From: Anabaena minutissima FACHB-250
GTDB taxonomy: Bacteria > Cyanobacteriota > Cyanobacteriia > Cyanobacteriales > Nostocaceae
Direction of reading: 5' to 3'
Assembly (NCBI RefSeq): GCF_014697125.1
Contig: NZ_JACJRG010000015.1
Location: 90,466 to 154,465, forward strand
DNA length: 64,000 nucleotides
Numbering within the stretch: position 1 is the stretch's first letter; each line of letters starts with the position of its first letter. The translations under genes were made by a program, and so were the position numbers. Under the pieces are notes generated by a model, which was not told where the DNA came from, did no database searches, and saw nothing but the letters and a program-made list of their open reading frames with translations. Shown one piece after another: positions 17,292-25,651 of the stretch.

Positions 17292-18050
17292 TCAGTATGC
17301 TCCGTTATTTTTTGGGACAACAACCACATCAACTGTTTTCAGTATTATCCATAAATCCAGCCAAAAAGTTCTAGCTTTGACGTAATGTAAATCTATTTGA
17401 ACTCTGCGTGGATAGGGGATATCATTACGTCCAGATACTTGCCATAATCCGGTAATGCCTGGCCTGATTGTTAAAACTTGATCGATGTGGATACCGTATT
17501 TTGGTAGTTCTTCTGCGACTAAAGGACGCGGCCCCACCACACTCATGTCCCCCTTTAAAACGTTCCAGAATTGGGGAAATTCATCTAGACTAGTAATTCG
17601 CAAGAATCGGCCGATTGTGGTAATTCTGGGGTCTTTTTTTAACTTAAAACTGCTTTCAAATTCTTGCCGCAGATGGGGCGATGTTTCCATCATTTGGACG
17701 AGTACTTCGTCCGCATTGCTTACCATCGTGCGGAATTTAATACAATTAAAAGGCTTGTAATTTTTTCCTATTCTTTCCTGGACATAAAAAATCGGGCCTT
17801 CCGAACTGAAAGAAATCAGTAAGGCCAAGATTAAGTAAACAGGAGAAAACAGAAATAAAACTGACAAAGAAAACACGATATCGAACAGTCTTTTGGCAAA
17901 CTCTCCGTTTAAAGTTGGAAAAGACAAACCTTGAGGTTTTCTTCTAGGTGTCTTTGTTTTTTGACCTCGCTTGAGTGCAGAACGCGTAGACGAGCTAGCA
18001 TCTGGACTTAAGCGTCGCTTACCGGAGAGGAGTGAGCTCTGGGCAGTCAT
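17292..18050 (-). CDS. Polyprenyl-phosphate sugar-1-phosphate transferase (bacterial sugar transferase family)
   Basis: Predicted to load the first sugar phosphate onto undecaprenyl phosphate, starting assembly of an exopolysaccharide repeat unit at the membrane. 252 residues. A basic Ser-rich N-terminus is followed by one hydrophobic segment (FDIVFSLSVLFLFSPVYLILALLIS) and the catalytic part with IKFRTM, the RITSLDEFPQFWNVLKGDM core (catalytic Asp-Glu), VGPRP and RPGITGLWQVSGRN. It lacks the long multi-span N-terminus of WbaP-type enzymes, so it is the short monotopic form. I start at ATG 18050, 4 bases after an AAGGAG; an upstream GTG at 18077 is possible. The GT4 gene lies just upstream on the same strand, suggesting a shared pathway. 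Confidence 0.88.
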   Translation of the reverse strand: MTAQSSLLSGKRRLSPDASSSTRSALKRGQKTKTPRRKPQGLSFPTLNGEFAKRLFDIVFSLSVLFLFSPVYLILALLISFSSEGPIFYVQERIGKNYKPFNCIKFRTMVSNADEVLVQMMETSPHLRQEFESSFKLKKDPRITTIGRFLRITSLDEFPQFWNVLKGDMSVVGPRPLVAEELPKYGIHIDQVLTIRPGITGLWQVSGRNDIPYPRRVQIDLHYVKARTFWLDLWIILKTVDVVVVPKNNGAY

Positions 18051-18144
18051 CATACTCCTTAATAATCCACACCACACATAGTCCCAATCTTAAAGCTAAA
18101 AGGAGGTGCTTCTGGGGTGAAATTGCCAAAAGCATCTAAAACAA

Positions 18145-19305
18145 TTACAAAAAATTCTGGTTGTCACTCTCCAGAATGCCTTTTTTGTTATGCTGATGTA
18201 AAAAATCTAGGTAGCATCGAGCAAAAACTTGCGGTGAAAACTGGGCTGCGTGCGATCGCATATACTCAGGGTTAAGGTCATCTTGATAAATTTCAAATTT
18301 TTCTACTGCCTCCACTAATGCTTCTGCTGTTTGTCTCTTAAATAGTATGCCCGTTCCTGTGTCTTTATATAAACGCACATCTTTTACCGTTTCTAACGCA
18401 CCTCCTGCACCATAAGCAATCACTGGAGTACCGCAAGCTTGCGCCTCTACTAAGGCAATACCAAAATCTTCACAAGCAGCATAAACAAATGCCTTAGCCC
18501 TAGACATATAGTTTTTCACCACTTCATCAGGTTGCCAACCCAGTATTTGGATATTCGAGTTTGCTAGCTCGCGAATTTGTGTCATTTCCGAACCTGTCCC
18601 AATGATTACCAATGGTCGTTGCAATTGATTGAACGCTTGAACAATTAGAGATACTTGTTTATAACTCACTAACCGGGAAACGGTGAGATAAAAATCTTCT
18701 TTTTGCGGCAAAAATGGAAACGCCTCCACATTCACAGGCGGATAAATGACTGTGGCTTCTCGTCGATAGCACCGCCAAATACGCCGAGCAGTATGGTGAG
18801 AGTTGGCAATAAAATAGTCAACCCGATTTGCGCTCAATACATCCCATTGGCGCAACTGATGCAATAAGTAGCGAGTTACCCATCCAGCTACACCACTACC
18901 CAACTTACTGTGGTGTAGATAATCAAATGTTAAGTCCCAAGCATAGCGCATCGGGGTATGGCAGTAGCAAATATGCAACTGGTCGCCAGTGGTTAAAATG
19001 CCTTTGGCAACAGCATGAGATGAAGACAGAATTACATCATACTGGCGTAAATCCAGTTGTTCAATTGCCAATGGCAAAAACGGTAGGTATTTTTGAATCC
19101 CATTTTTGGCAAAGGGAAAATGCTGGAGAAAGGTACTACCAATCTGACGTTGATACAAATAACTTTCAGGATTGCTGGATTCAAAGTCAATCAGAGCATA
19201 TAAATCAGCATCAATGTGATGGAGAATTTCCTGAACGACTAATTCTGAACCACCAGTGGCTTTTGGTGTTAGCCACTCATGAACAAGAGCATATTTCAAG
19301 GGCAC
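18145..19305 (-). CDS. GT4 family glycosyltransferase
   Basis: 386 residues with the GT-B layout. The N-terminal half (YALVHEWLTPKATGGSELVV) binds acceptor and the C-terminal half binds the nucleotide sugar. Family marks are VSRLVSYKQVSLIVQAF, the EX7E motif in EDFGIALVEAQACGTPVIAYG at about residues 285-305, and TGILF near the end. Such retaining transferases add mannose or glucose to polysaccharide intermediates. It precedes the sugar transferase gene on the same strand with a 94-base gap, so the two likely serve one surface polysaccharide. Substrate specificity cannot be read. ATG start at 19305. Confidence 0.88.
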   Translation of the reverse strand: MPLKYALVHEWLTPKATGGSELVVQEILHHIDADLYALIDFESSNPESYLYQRQIGSTFLQHFPFAKNGIQKYLPFLPLAIEQLDLRQYDVILSSSHAVAKGILTTGDQLHICYCHTPMRYAWDLTFDYLHHSKLGSGVAGWVTRYLLHQLRQWDVLSANRVDYFIANSHHTARRIWRCYRREATVIYPPVNVEAFPFLPQKEDFYLTVSRLVSYKQVSLIVQAFNQLQRPLVIIGTGSEMTQIRELANSNIQILGWQPDEVVKNYMSRAKAFVYAACEDFGIALVEAQACGTPVIAYGAGGALETVKDVRLYKDTGTGILFKRQTAEALVEAVEKFEIYQDDLNPEYMRSHAAQFSPQVFARCYLDFLHQHNKKGILESDNQNFL

Positions 19306-19515
19306 AGCTAACTTTAAAATGTAAAAAATACGTCAAGCAAGAGTGTGAGGTTAACTGCACAGTTTCCTTTGGCGATGGAGGAATGGGAAATGCCCCAGAT
19401 GGCAATTAAAGACAGAATTTTGCTAGTAGATGTTCCAGAGGGATGCAGCAACCTGATAACCTCAAGGGATTGGGCATTGCACAGTCCCTACAAAAGACAT
19501 AGGAGTTGGTAAATT

Positions 19516-20454
19516 ATGCGAATTTTGATCATGGGTGGTACTAGGTTCATTGGTGTTTACCTAACTCAAATTCTTGTAGAACAAGGACATGAGGTAGTGC
19601 TGTTTAATCGTGGTAATCGCCCACTACCCAGTTTGCAGGGAGTAGGACAAATTATAGGCGATCGCACTGATCCTACACAGCTGAAGGAAAAATTATTACC
19701 AGAAAATTTTGATGTAATTTTTGATAATAATGGTCGAGAACTGACTGATACGCAACCACTAGCAGAGATTTTTGCAGGTCGGGTGCAGCATTTTGTCTAT
19801 ATGAGTTCAGCGGGGGTGTATCTCAAATCTGACCAATTACCCCATGTAGAAGGAGATACAGTAGACCCGAAAAGCCGTCATCGGGGTAAGCATGAAACCG
19901 AAGCCTACTTGCAGCAACAGGGATTACCCTTTACTTCGATTCGCCCTACTTATATTTACGGGCCTCGGAACTATAACGATTTAGAAAGTTGGTTCTTTGA
20001 TCGAATTGTACGCGATCGCCCGATTCCTATTCCTGGTACTGGGGTACATATCACTCAACTAGGTCATGTCAAGGATTTGGCGATGGCTATGTCCCAGGTG
20101 ATTGGTAACAAACAGGCGATCGCTCAAGTGTATAATATTTCAGGCGATCGCTTCGTCACTTTTGATGGTTTAGCCCGTGCTTGCGCCCAAGCTGCTGGTA
20201 AATCACCCGATGACATCAAACTTGTGCATTACGAGCCGAAAAAATTTGATTTTGGTAAACGTAAAGCTTTCCCAATGCGGGTACAGCATTTCTTTGCTTC
20301 CGTGCATAAAGCACAAACAGAACTGAATTGGCAACCTCAATATGATTTAATTTCCGGTCTAACTGACTCTTTTGCAAATGATTATTTAGCCACTGGACGA
20401 GATAAAGCCGAAGTAGACTTTTCCACTGATGAGGAAATTTTACAAGCTTGTTAA
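19516..20454 (+). CDS. NAD-dependent epimerase/dehydratase (extended SDR, CSP41-like)
   Basis: 312 residues with a Rossmann start MRILIMGGTRFIGVYL (GxxGxxG variant GGTRFIG). Unlike classical epimerases it has MSSAGVYLKS in place of a typical SxxxY...YxxxK arrangement, with HRGKHETEAYL following. This pattern matches the cyanobacterial relatives of chloroplast CSP41b, described as RNA-binding or ribosome-associated atypical SDRs. So it may be an RNA-binding protein rather than a sugar enzyme, even though it sits beside polysaccharide genes. ATG start at 19516 after GGAG at spacing of about 8. Divergent from the GT4 gene. Confidence 0.82.
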   Translation: MRILIMGGTRFIGVYLTQILVEQGHEVVLFNRGNRPLPSLQGVGQIIGDRTDPTQLKEKLLPENFDVIFDNNGRELTDTQPLAEIFAGRVQHFVYMSSAGVYLKSDQLPHVEGDTVDPKSRHRGKHETEAYLQQQGLPFTSIRPTYIYGPRNYNDLESWFFDRIVRDRPIPIPGTGVHITQLGHVKDLAMAMSQVIGNKQAIAQVYNISGDRFVTFDGLARACAQAAGKSPDDIKLVHYEPKKFDFGKRKAFPMRVQHFFASVHKAQTELNWQPQYDLISGLTDSFANDYLATGRDKAEVDFSTDEEILQAC

Positions 20455-20455
20455 G

Positions 20456-20560
20456 GATTGCTGAGTGCTGAGTTATGAGTGCTGAGTTATGAGTGCTGTT
20501 AGCTGTAGCGCGGCGTTTAGCCGGTGCTGAGTTATGAGTGCTGAAGGCGGAGTAAGCAAT
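20456..20560. repeat. Heptamer array with embedded GC-rich element
   Basis: GAGTGCT/GAGTTAT heptamers are interrupted near 20500-20527 by one copy, in inverse orientation, of the GC-rich unit seen after sbcC. The element is bounded by GTGCT-like sequence on both sides. Confidence 0.75.
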
Positions 20561-20571
20561 TTTTGAATTTT

Positions 20572-20627
20572 GTTAGCGCAGCGTTAGTGAGTCTTGCCTA
20601 CGGCACGCCAAGGGCGAACGAGCGTCA
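20572..20627. repeat. Second GC-rich repeat inside a TTTTGAA array
   Basis: AGCGCAGCGTTAGTGAGT at 20575-20592 and CGAACGAGCGTCA ending at 20627 lie between TTTTGAATTT heptamer-like sequence on both sides. Both ends resemble a segment inside metH at 59288-59322, where they are joined without the intervening bases. Confidence 0.6.
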
Positions 20628-20659
20628 TTTTGAATTTTGAATTGATTAGTCCCTATTGC

Positions 20660-21385
20660 CTACACCTGATTTGGGTCAATACCTAACTCTTGTAACTTAG
20701 CAGCTAATCTTTCTGCTCGTTGGCTTTCTTGTTCTACTGGAGTCGGAATCCAATTCCCCTCTGCATCGTACCAGCGTAGCCACAAGCGTTCAATTCCTTG
20801 GTAATTACCTTGCCAAAGTCCTAATCCAAGTTGCAGACTAGGCATCCAAATTTGGGGTGTACTCAAGTTAATTTTGCTATAACGGTCTGCAACCAGTTGG
20901 AAGGCTTGCAGTTGATCAGTATAGCGGTCGAAAACAATATAGTAAGGAACTCGCAAAATCCGTTCATATACTTCCCATTTGGTTAGCGGCTGGCTAATTT
21001 CCCTCAGAGTTTGACCCAAATCTTCTTTTTCTGTACCGGGAGACAGCAGTTCTATCACCACGAGAGGGGCAATACTTTCTTGCCATATTACATAACTTAA
21101 ACGTAAGTCTCGTTGTTCGTAGAGGCGAGAAACTCCCACCACTGCAAACCAGTCAGGACGTTTGTACTACAGTGGATGGTGCGTGTCGTAATACAGGTTT
21201 AAGTCAGTAGCAACAAATACTTGGTCTTTTGGATAGTCAGGCAAAGAAAAGGTTTCGCGCAATAGTTGTGGTTGAAAAATGTGAAATTCATCAGGCAAGC
21301 CAGAATCCTCCGGGTATTCGCTGGGAAGATCATACATCGTAGGTAGGGCTTCTTTAGCTGGGTGGGGAGGGTCTGTTTGATACAT
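20660..21385 (-). pseudogene. Uma2 family gene interrupted by an in-frame TAG
   Basis: Two open frames in the same phase form one Uma2 protein of 241 codons. Residues 1-72 (starting MYQTDPPHPAKEALPTMYDL) end in YDTHHPL, then TAG at 21167-21169, then YKRPDWFAVVGVSRLYEQ and the rest, including VIELLSPGTEKEDLG and PYYIVFDRYTDQ. The interrupted position is where HPLWYKRPDWF would be expected, so one base (TGG to TAG, Trp to amber) explains the break. All else is intact, so the lesion is recent, or a sequencing error, or suppressed. Internal restart at GTG 21142 would lack the N-terminal third. Confidence 0.85.
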
Positions 21386-21478
21386 AAGTCGAGTTCTAAT
21401 CGGCTAACTTCAAGTTAGCAAACAAAAGCACAATTTTGTTATAACTCAAAATATATTAAGTCTGATTTATTAAGCAAT

Positions 21479-22543
21479 ATGCAAACAATATTAGTAACAG
21501 GAGGTGCAGGCTTTATCGGGGCTAACTTTATCCTTTTAGCGAGACAATCACAATGGGCAAATATAGTTAATTTAGATAAACTAACTTATGCAGGTAATTT
21601 AGGTAATTTAGCTAAACTGCAAAATGATAAAAACTATCATTTTGTACAAGGAGACATTGGTAATTTAGAGTTGGTTAGTTATCTTCTGAAAACACATAAA
21701 CCAGATGCAATTATTAATTTTGCAGCAGAAAGTCATGTAGATCGTTCAATTTTTAGCCCACAAGAATTTATTCATACTAATGTATTAGGTACGTTCCAAT
21801 TACTAGAAGCAAGTAAATTTTACTGGCAGAAATTATCTTCTAATAAACAAAAAAAATTTCGCTTTTTACATATATCTACAGATGAAGTATATGGTTCACT
21901 AAATTTACAAGATCCAGCATTTAGAGAAGATAATCCTTATGTACCTAATAGCCCTTATGCAGCATCTAAGGCTGCATCTGACCATTTTGTAAGAGCTTAT
22001 CATCACACCTATGGGTTGCCAACTTTAACAACCAATTGCTCAAACAATTATGGCCCACTGCAATTTCCTGAAAAACTTATTCCTTTAACTATTATTAATG
22101 CGCTAGATGGTAAACCGTTACCTCTATATGGAGATGGTCAAAATATTCGCGATTGGCTATATGTCATTGACCACTGTCAAGCTATATATCTAGTTTTACA
22201 ACAGGGAAAAGTTGGGGAAATATATAATATTGGTGGTCTGAATGAACAAAATAATTTAACTGTTGTAGAAAAAGTTTGTGCCATTCTTGATGAACTAGTT
22301 CCTCAAGCTAATTTTTCTTATGCTTCTTTGATTACTTTTGTTAAAGACCGTCCTGGACATGACCGCAGGTATGCAATGGACTGCCACAAAATCAGTAATA
22401 AATTAGGCTGGAAACCTCAAGAAAATTTTGATAGTGGTTTACTAAAAACTGTGCAATGGTATTTGAGTAATTCATCTTGGGTAAATCAAGTACGTTCAGA
22501 AAATTATCAAAATTGGTTACGGAAAAATTATGATAATAGGTAA
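21479..22543 (+). CDS. rfbB: dTDP-glucose 4,6-dehydratase
   Basis: Second enzyme of dTDP-rhamnose-type sugar synthesis: it oxidises, dehydrates and reduces dTDP-glucose to dTDP-4-keto-6-deoxyglucose with bound NAD. 354 residues. NAD loop GGAGFIGANF is at residues 7-16, the catalytic TDEVYG follows at about 136-141 and YAASKAASDHF carries the Tyr and Lys; NNYGPLQFPEKLIPL is the substrate loop. ATG 21479. rfbA follows 130 bases downstream. No rfbC or rfbD is in the window. The coding sequence is markedly AT-rich and has no HIP1 octamer, unlike its neighbours. Confidence 0.95.
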   Translation: MQTILVTGGAGFIGANFILLARQSQWANIVNLDKLTYAGNLGNLAKLQNDKNYHFVQGDIGNLELVSYLLKTHKPDAIINFAAESHVDRSIFSPQEFIHTNVLGTFQLLEASKFYWQKLSSNKQKKFRFLHISTDEVYGSLNLQDPAFREDNPYVPNSPYAASKAASDHFVRAYHHTYGLPTLTTNCSNNYGPLQFPEKLIPLTIINALDGKPLPLYGDGQNIRDWLYVIDHCQAIYLVLQQGKVGEIYNIGGLNEQNNLTVVEKVCAILDELVPQANFSYASLITFVKDRPGHDRRYAMDCHKISNKLGWKPQENFDSGLLKTVQWYLSNSSWVNQVRSENYQNWLRKNYDNR

Positions 22544-22589
22544 TATTATCACTCAATATGGTTCGGTTAAGGTTAGTGTAGAAATACAG

Positions 22590-22618
22590 AACTCCGGTTT
22601 ATTCAAGAAATCGGAGTT
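22590..22618 (+). other. Hairpin between rfbB and rfbA
   Basis: AACTCCGGTTT at 22590-22600 pairs with AAATCGGAGTT at 22608-22618, with one G-U pair and a 7-base loop. No T-run follows, so it looks like an mRNA processing or stabilising hairpin inside an rfbBA transcript rather than a terminator. Confidence 0.45.
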
Positions 22619-22673
22619 ATAGATTTGTGCATAAATAATTTAATACATAAAAACTATTTTATCAGGATAAAAA

Positions 22674-23594
22674 ATGAAAGGTATTATTTTGGCTGGTGGT
22701 TCTGCTACACGCCTTTATCCTATAACTCATGTTGTCAGTAAACAGCTTTTACCTATTTATGACAAGCCAATGATTTACTATCCTCTCTCTGTATTAATGT
22801 TGGCAGGTATTAGGGAAATTTTAATTATTACTACTCCTACTGATTTAGCAGTATTTCAAAGATTATTAAAAGATGGAAGTCAATGGGGTTTACAGTTTAG
22901 TTATATTGTCCAAGCAAAGCCAGAGGGTTTGGCACAAGCTTTTATCTTAGGCAAAGATTTCATAGTTGATGAGCCAGTATGTTTAATTTTAGGTGACAAT
23001 ATTTTTTATGGTGATAGATTAACAGAAATTTTAGTCAAAGCTGCCACTCTCAAAGCAGGTGGATTAATCTTTGGCTACCAAGTTAAAAATCCTCAACAAT
23101 ATGGAGTGATCGAATTTGATGCTAATGGTAGGGCAATCAATATTGAAGAAAAACCTTTAATTCCCAAATCCAATTATGCTGTACCTGGCATCTATTTTTA
23201 TGATGCACAAGTAGTAGAAATTGCAGCTAATTTAAAGCCTTCTGTTCGTAATGAGTTAGAAATTACTGATATTAATTTAGCGTATTTACAACGGAGTCAA
23301 CTACAAGTAGAATTATTAGGTAGAGGATATGCTTGGTTAGACACAGGAACTCATGAATCTTTATATCAAGCAACTAACTTTATTCAAACCCTTGAAGAAA
23401 GACAAGGTTTAAAAATAGCCTGTATTGAAGAAATCGCCTATCTCAAGGGATATATAGATTTATCCCAACTGCTTCAGTTAGCTGCACCTATGGCTAAGAG
23501 CAGCTATGGTGATTATTTAATAAAAATTGTTGAAAATGAACAAAATGCAAATTTCAGTAAACATATGAAACTGATCACGAAAAAAAATGTTTAG
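22674..23594 (+). CDS. rfbA: Glucose-1-phosphate thymidylyltransferase
   Basis: Makes dTDP-glucose from dTTP and glucose-1-phosphate, the first step of dTDP-deoxysugar synthesis; its product is the substrate of the preceding rfbB enzyme. 306 residues. The nucleotide-binding loop is LAGGSATRLYPIT at about residues 6-18 (the common Gly is Ala here), followed by VSKQLLPIYDKPMIYYPLS, LGDNIFYG and the sugar site EEKP. WLDTGTHESLYQAT near residue 220 marks the RmlA allosteric-domain region. ATG 22674 follows AGGATAA. Strongly AT-rich like rfbB. The C-terminal tail is slightly longer than usual. Confidence 0.95.
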   Translation: MKGIILAGGSATRLYPITHVVSKQLLPIYDKPMIYYPLSVLMLAGIREILIITTPTDLAVFQRLLKDGSQWGLQFSYIVQAKPEGLAQAFILGKDFIVDEPVCLILGDNIFYGDRLTEILVKAATLKAGGLIFGYQVKNPQQYGVIEFDANGRAINIEEKPLIPKSNYAVPGIYFYDAQVVEIAANLKPSVRNELEITDINLAYLQRSQLQVELLGRGYAWLDTGTHESLYQATNFIQTLEERQGLKIACIEEIAYLKGYIDLSQLLQLAAPMAKSSYGDYLIKIVENEQNANFSKHMKLITKKNV

Positions 23595-23599
23595 AAGTA

Positions 23600-23728
23600 G
23601 TGGATATAGCAGAATATTTCCTTGAAGCCAATCATTTCTATGATGCTAAGAATGTGTTGGTTATGCTATCAACTTTAGCGATCGCCAGGCATACTAGTGA
23701 GAGTCTATATGTAACGCTCCTGAGTTAG
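23600..23728 (+). other. Spacer after rfbA with a 42-codon open frame
   Basis: A GTG-initiated frame of 42 codons (VDIAEYFLEANHFYDAKNVL...) starts immediately after rfbA and contains a GCGATCGC. The amphipathic, Tyr/Ala-rich pattern could be the remnant of a helical repeat protein, but I recognise no family. The rest of the 310-base spacer is AT-rich with nothing clear. Confidence 0.2.
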
Positions 23729-23906
23729 CCATCGCCTGGAAAATTTCAGAAACCCCCATACTTGCTGCTTAAACACTCATAAATACTTACTTAACAAACA
23801 TTACTCAATAAAATATATAAATATTAATTAAATAACTCAACATAATTATACTCAGTATATAAGAAGATGTGACATATTTAACTATATAGTTATTTTAGGC
23901 TTTGCC

Positions 23907-24305
23907 ATGCTTCACGTTTCACCCAAAAGAAAGAAAAATCACCTACCGGATTTTTTAGGTGTACTGAGAAAAAAAGCAGTCAAGAAAGAATCCCTACTAC
24001 TGCTAACAACTGTATTCATTTCTTTTGTGCCATCAATAGCTCAAGCTAGCTGTTTAATCTGGACTTCTTGGCAACCGACTAGGTTAACCCAACAGCAATG
24101 TCTTAATAGAGCTGAATTAGCCTTGAGAAATACGGGATTTACTAAAGGTTTTGCAGCATTGGAATCGGGAGTCTATGGAGAAACCGGACAATATAGCGGT
24201 ACAGTCCGATGTATTAGTTCCAAAGGTCTTGCATTCTTTATTGTTGCTGGCCCATCAGCTAGAACAGCACAAAATCTACTAACACGTTTAGAAAACAACT
24301 ATTAA
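23907..24305 (+). CDS. Small secreted protein of unknown function
   Basis: 132 residues. A basic N-terminus (MLHVSPKRKKNHLPDFLG) precedes a hydrophobic signal core (ESLLLLTTVFISFVPSIAQAS) with a likely signal peptidase site after AQA near residue 48, leaving a mature domain of about 85 residues. The mature part has three Cys (SCLIW, QQCLNRA, VRCISS) and the pattern ECL-RAELALRNTGF...VRCI...FFIVAGPS, which I associate with small periplasmic proteins seen in cyanobacteria. I cannot assign a function. ATG 23907; stands alone after rfbA. Confidence 0.65.
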   Translation: MLHVSPKRKKNHLPDFLGVLRKKAVKKESLLLLTTVFISFVPSIAQASCLIWTSWQPTRLTQQQCLNRAELALRNTGFTKGFAALESGVYGETGQYSGTVRCISSKGLAFFIVAGPSARTAQNLLTRLENNY

Positions 24306-24331
24306 TATACAAAAAACTTAACTTGGGGATT

Positions 24332-24865
24332 TCAGTTCTTCTCTGGGGGTTGGTTGCTTGTGGCACTTTGTGGCCATAGATAAATCCCTCCAGAGATTAA
24401 CGTCAAAGTTACAGAAATCCAAAAAGCGATGAGAGATGGGATTTGCCACTCTACTGATAAGGGTGCGATGAGTAAGGCGATCGCAATAATCTGACTGACC
24501 GTTTTGAGTTTACCCCAAATATTTGCCCCGGTAATCGTCGTCTGATTAACTCGCCAACCTGCGATCGCTAATTCCCGCGCTAAAATTAAAAACACTCCCC
24601 AAGCTGGGATTCTTCCCAACTCCACTAAAACCAGCAACGGTGCTAATACCAAAAATTTATCGACTAAGGGATCAAGAAACTTACCCAAATCACTAATTTG
24701 GTTCAATTTTCGTGCTAAATAGCCATCTAACCAATCTGTGAGTGCAGCGACTAAAAAAATTGCCAAACATATCCATCTAGCTTGCTCTGTAGGGTTGTAC
24801 AAGCCATAAATTAGAAATGGGACACCCAGAAGGCGAGAAAAAGTTATCCAGTTGGGTAAAGTCAT
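24332..24865 (-). CDS. pgsA: CDP-diacylglycerol--glycerol-3-phosphate 3-phosphatidyltransferase
   Basis: Makes phosphatidylglycerol phosphate, precursor of PG, a phospholipid needed in thylakoid photosystems. 177 residues with about five membrane segments. The CDP-alcohol phosphotransferase signature DG-x2-AR-x8-G-x3-D-x3-D is visible from DWLDGYLARKLNQISDLGKF onward at about residues 52-75. I use ATG 24865 (MTLPNWITFSRLL), the normal family start; the frame extends to a TTG overlapping the upstream Uma2 gene. Only 20 bases separate it from that Uma2 gene, so the two may be co-transcribed. Confidence 0.93.
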   Translation of the reverse strand: MTLPNWITFSRLLGVPFLIYGLYNPTEQARWICLAIFLVAALTDWLDGYLARKLNQISDLGKFLDPLVDKFLVLAPLLVLVELGRIPAWGVFLILARELAIAGWRVNQTTITGANIWGKLKTVSQIIAIALLIAPLSVEWQIPSLIAFWISVTLTLISGGIYLWPQSATSNQPPEKN

Positions 24866-24885
24866 GATTTTGGTTGAGAAATTTT

Positions 24886-25449
24886 CTATAATTTCAACCA
24901 ACCAAATAATTGCCCTAATGTCAAATGTAAATCACTAACTAAATCGGGGACTGGTAATATATCTTGTTCGTTTTCTAAATATATTGGTTGCTGATGAGGC
25001 GGATAAACTAAAACACCACATTCTTCTGGATCAATTAACCAACCTAAGCTAGTACCATGATTTAAACAATGTAAAATATTTTTGGTGACTTTGGTTGTAC
25101 TTTGTTCAGGAGATAGAATTTCAATAGTCCAGTCTGGATATGTATTAAACGCATTAGCAATATTGCCTTTTCCATCTACAGGAATCCTTTGCCAAGCAAA
25201 TACTGCGACATCGGGAACAGTTGAACGTCCGCCAAATGTACAGCGTAATTCTGGAAAAGCTAGGGCAATTTTTTCAGGTTTAACTACACCATTAATTGTA
25301 GTTACCAATTCACCTTGTAGTCTACTGTGTTTACCTTGGGGCATAGGCTTTTGGATAATTTCACCATCAATATATTCACTTGCTGGTTTCGTTTCTGGCA
25401 ATTGTAAAAATTCTTCTAAAGATATACGGCGAGTTGGTGTTTTAATCAT
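24886..25449 (-). CDS. Uma2 family (DUF820) protein
   Basis: 187 residues with the Uma2 pattern: ISLEEFLQLPETKPASEYIDGEI (residues ~8-30), a PDVAVFAWQRIP strand carrying the conserved Asp, WTIEILSPEQSTTKV with the E-x-L-SP motif, and a C-terminal GWLIDPEECGVLVYPP. This is a presumed restriction-endonuclease-like fold of unknown role. ATG 25449 is chosen with AGGG upstream; the longer frame starts with TTG. It is the third Uma2 gene of the window, and unlike the one at 20660-21385 it is intact. It lies directly upstream of pgsA. Confidence 0.87.
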   Translation of the reverse strand: MIKTPTRRISLEEFLQLPETKPASEYIDGEIIQKPMPQGKHSRLQGELVTTINGVVKPEKIALAFPELRCTFGGRSTVPDVAVFAWQRIPVDGKGNIANAFNTYPDWTIEILSPEQSTTKVTKNILHCLNHGTSLGWLIDPEECGVLVYPPHQQPIYLENEQDILPVPDLVSDLHLTLGQLFGWLKL

Positions 25450-25651
25450 AATGTTTTCCCTGCTCGTATTTAACACCAAGTTTAGCTTAAATCAGTTTAT
25501 TTGACAGACTTAAGAAATTGTCCCTAGTCATTAATCAACAGTCAACAGTCATTAGTTTGCCATGCTTTGTTAGTCATTTTTGATGTAACAATCAAGTTTT
25601 TTGTGTATTTGCATGGCATGATCTGTATTTTGAGATCATCCCAACAATAAT

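Noticed and set aside
18828..19409. 193-codon plus-strand frame opposite the GT4 gene
   Set aside because: Antisense shadow of a clear glycosyltransferase; its residues show no family pattern.
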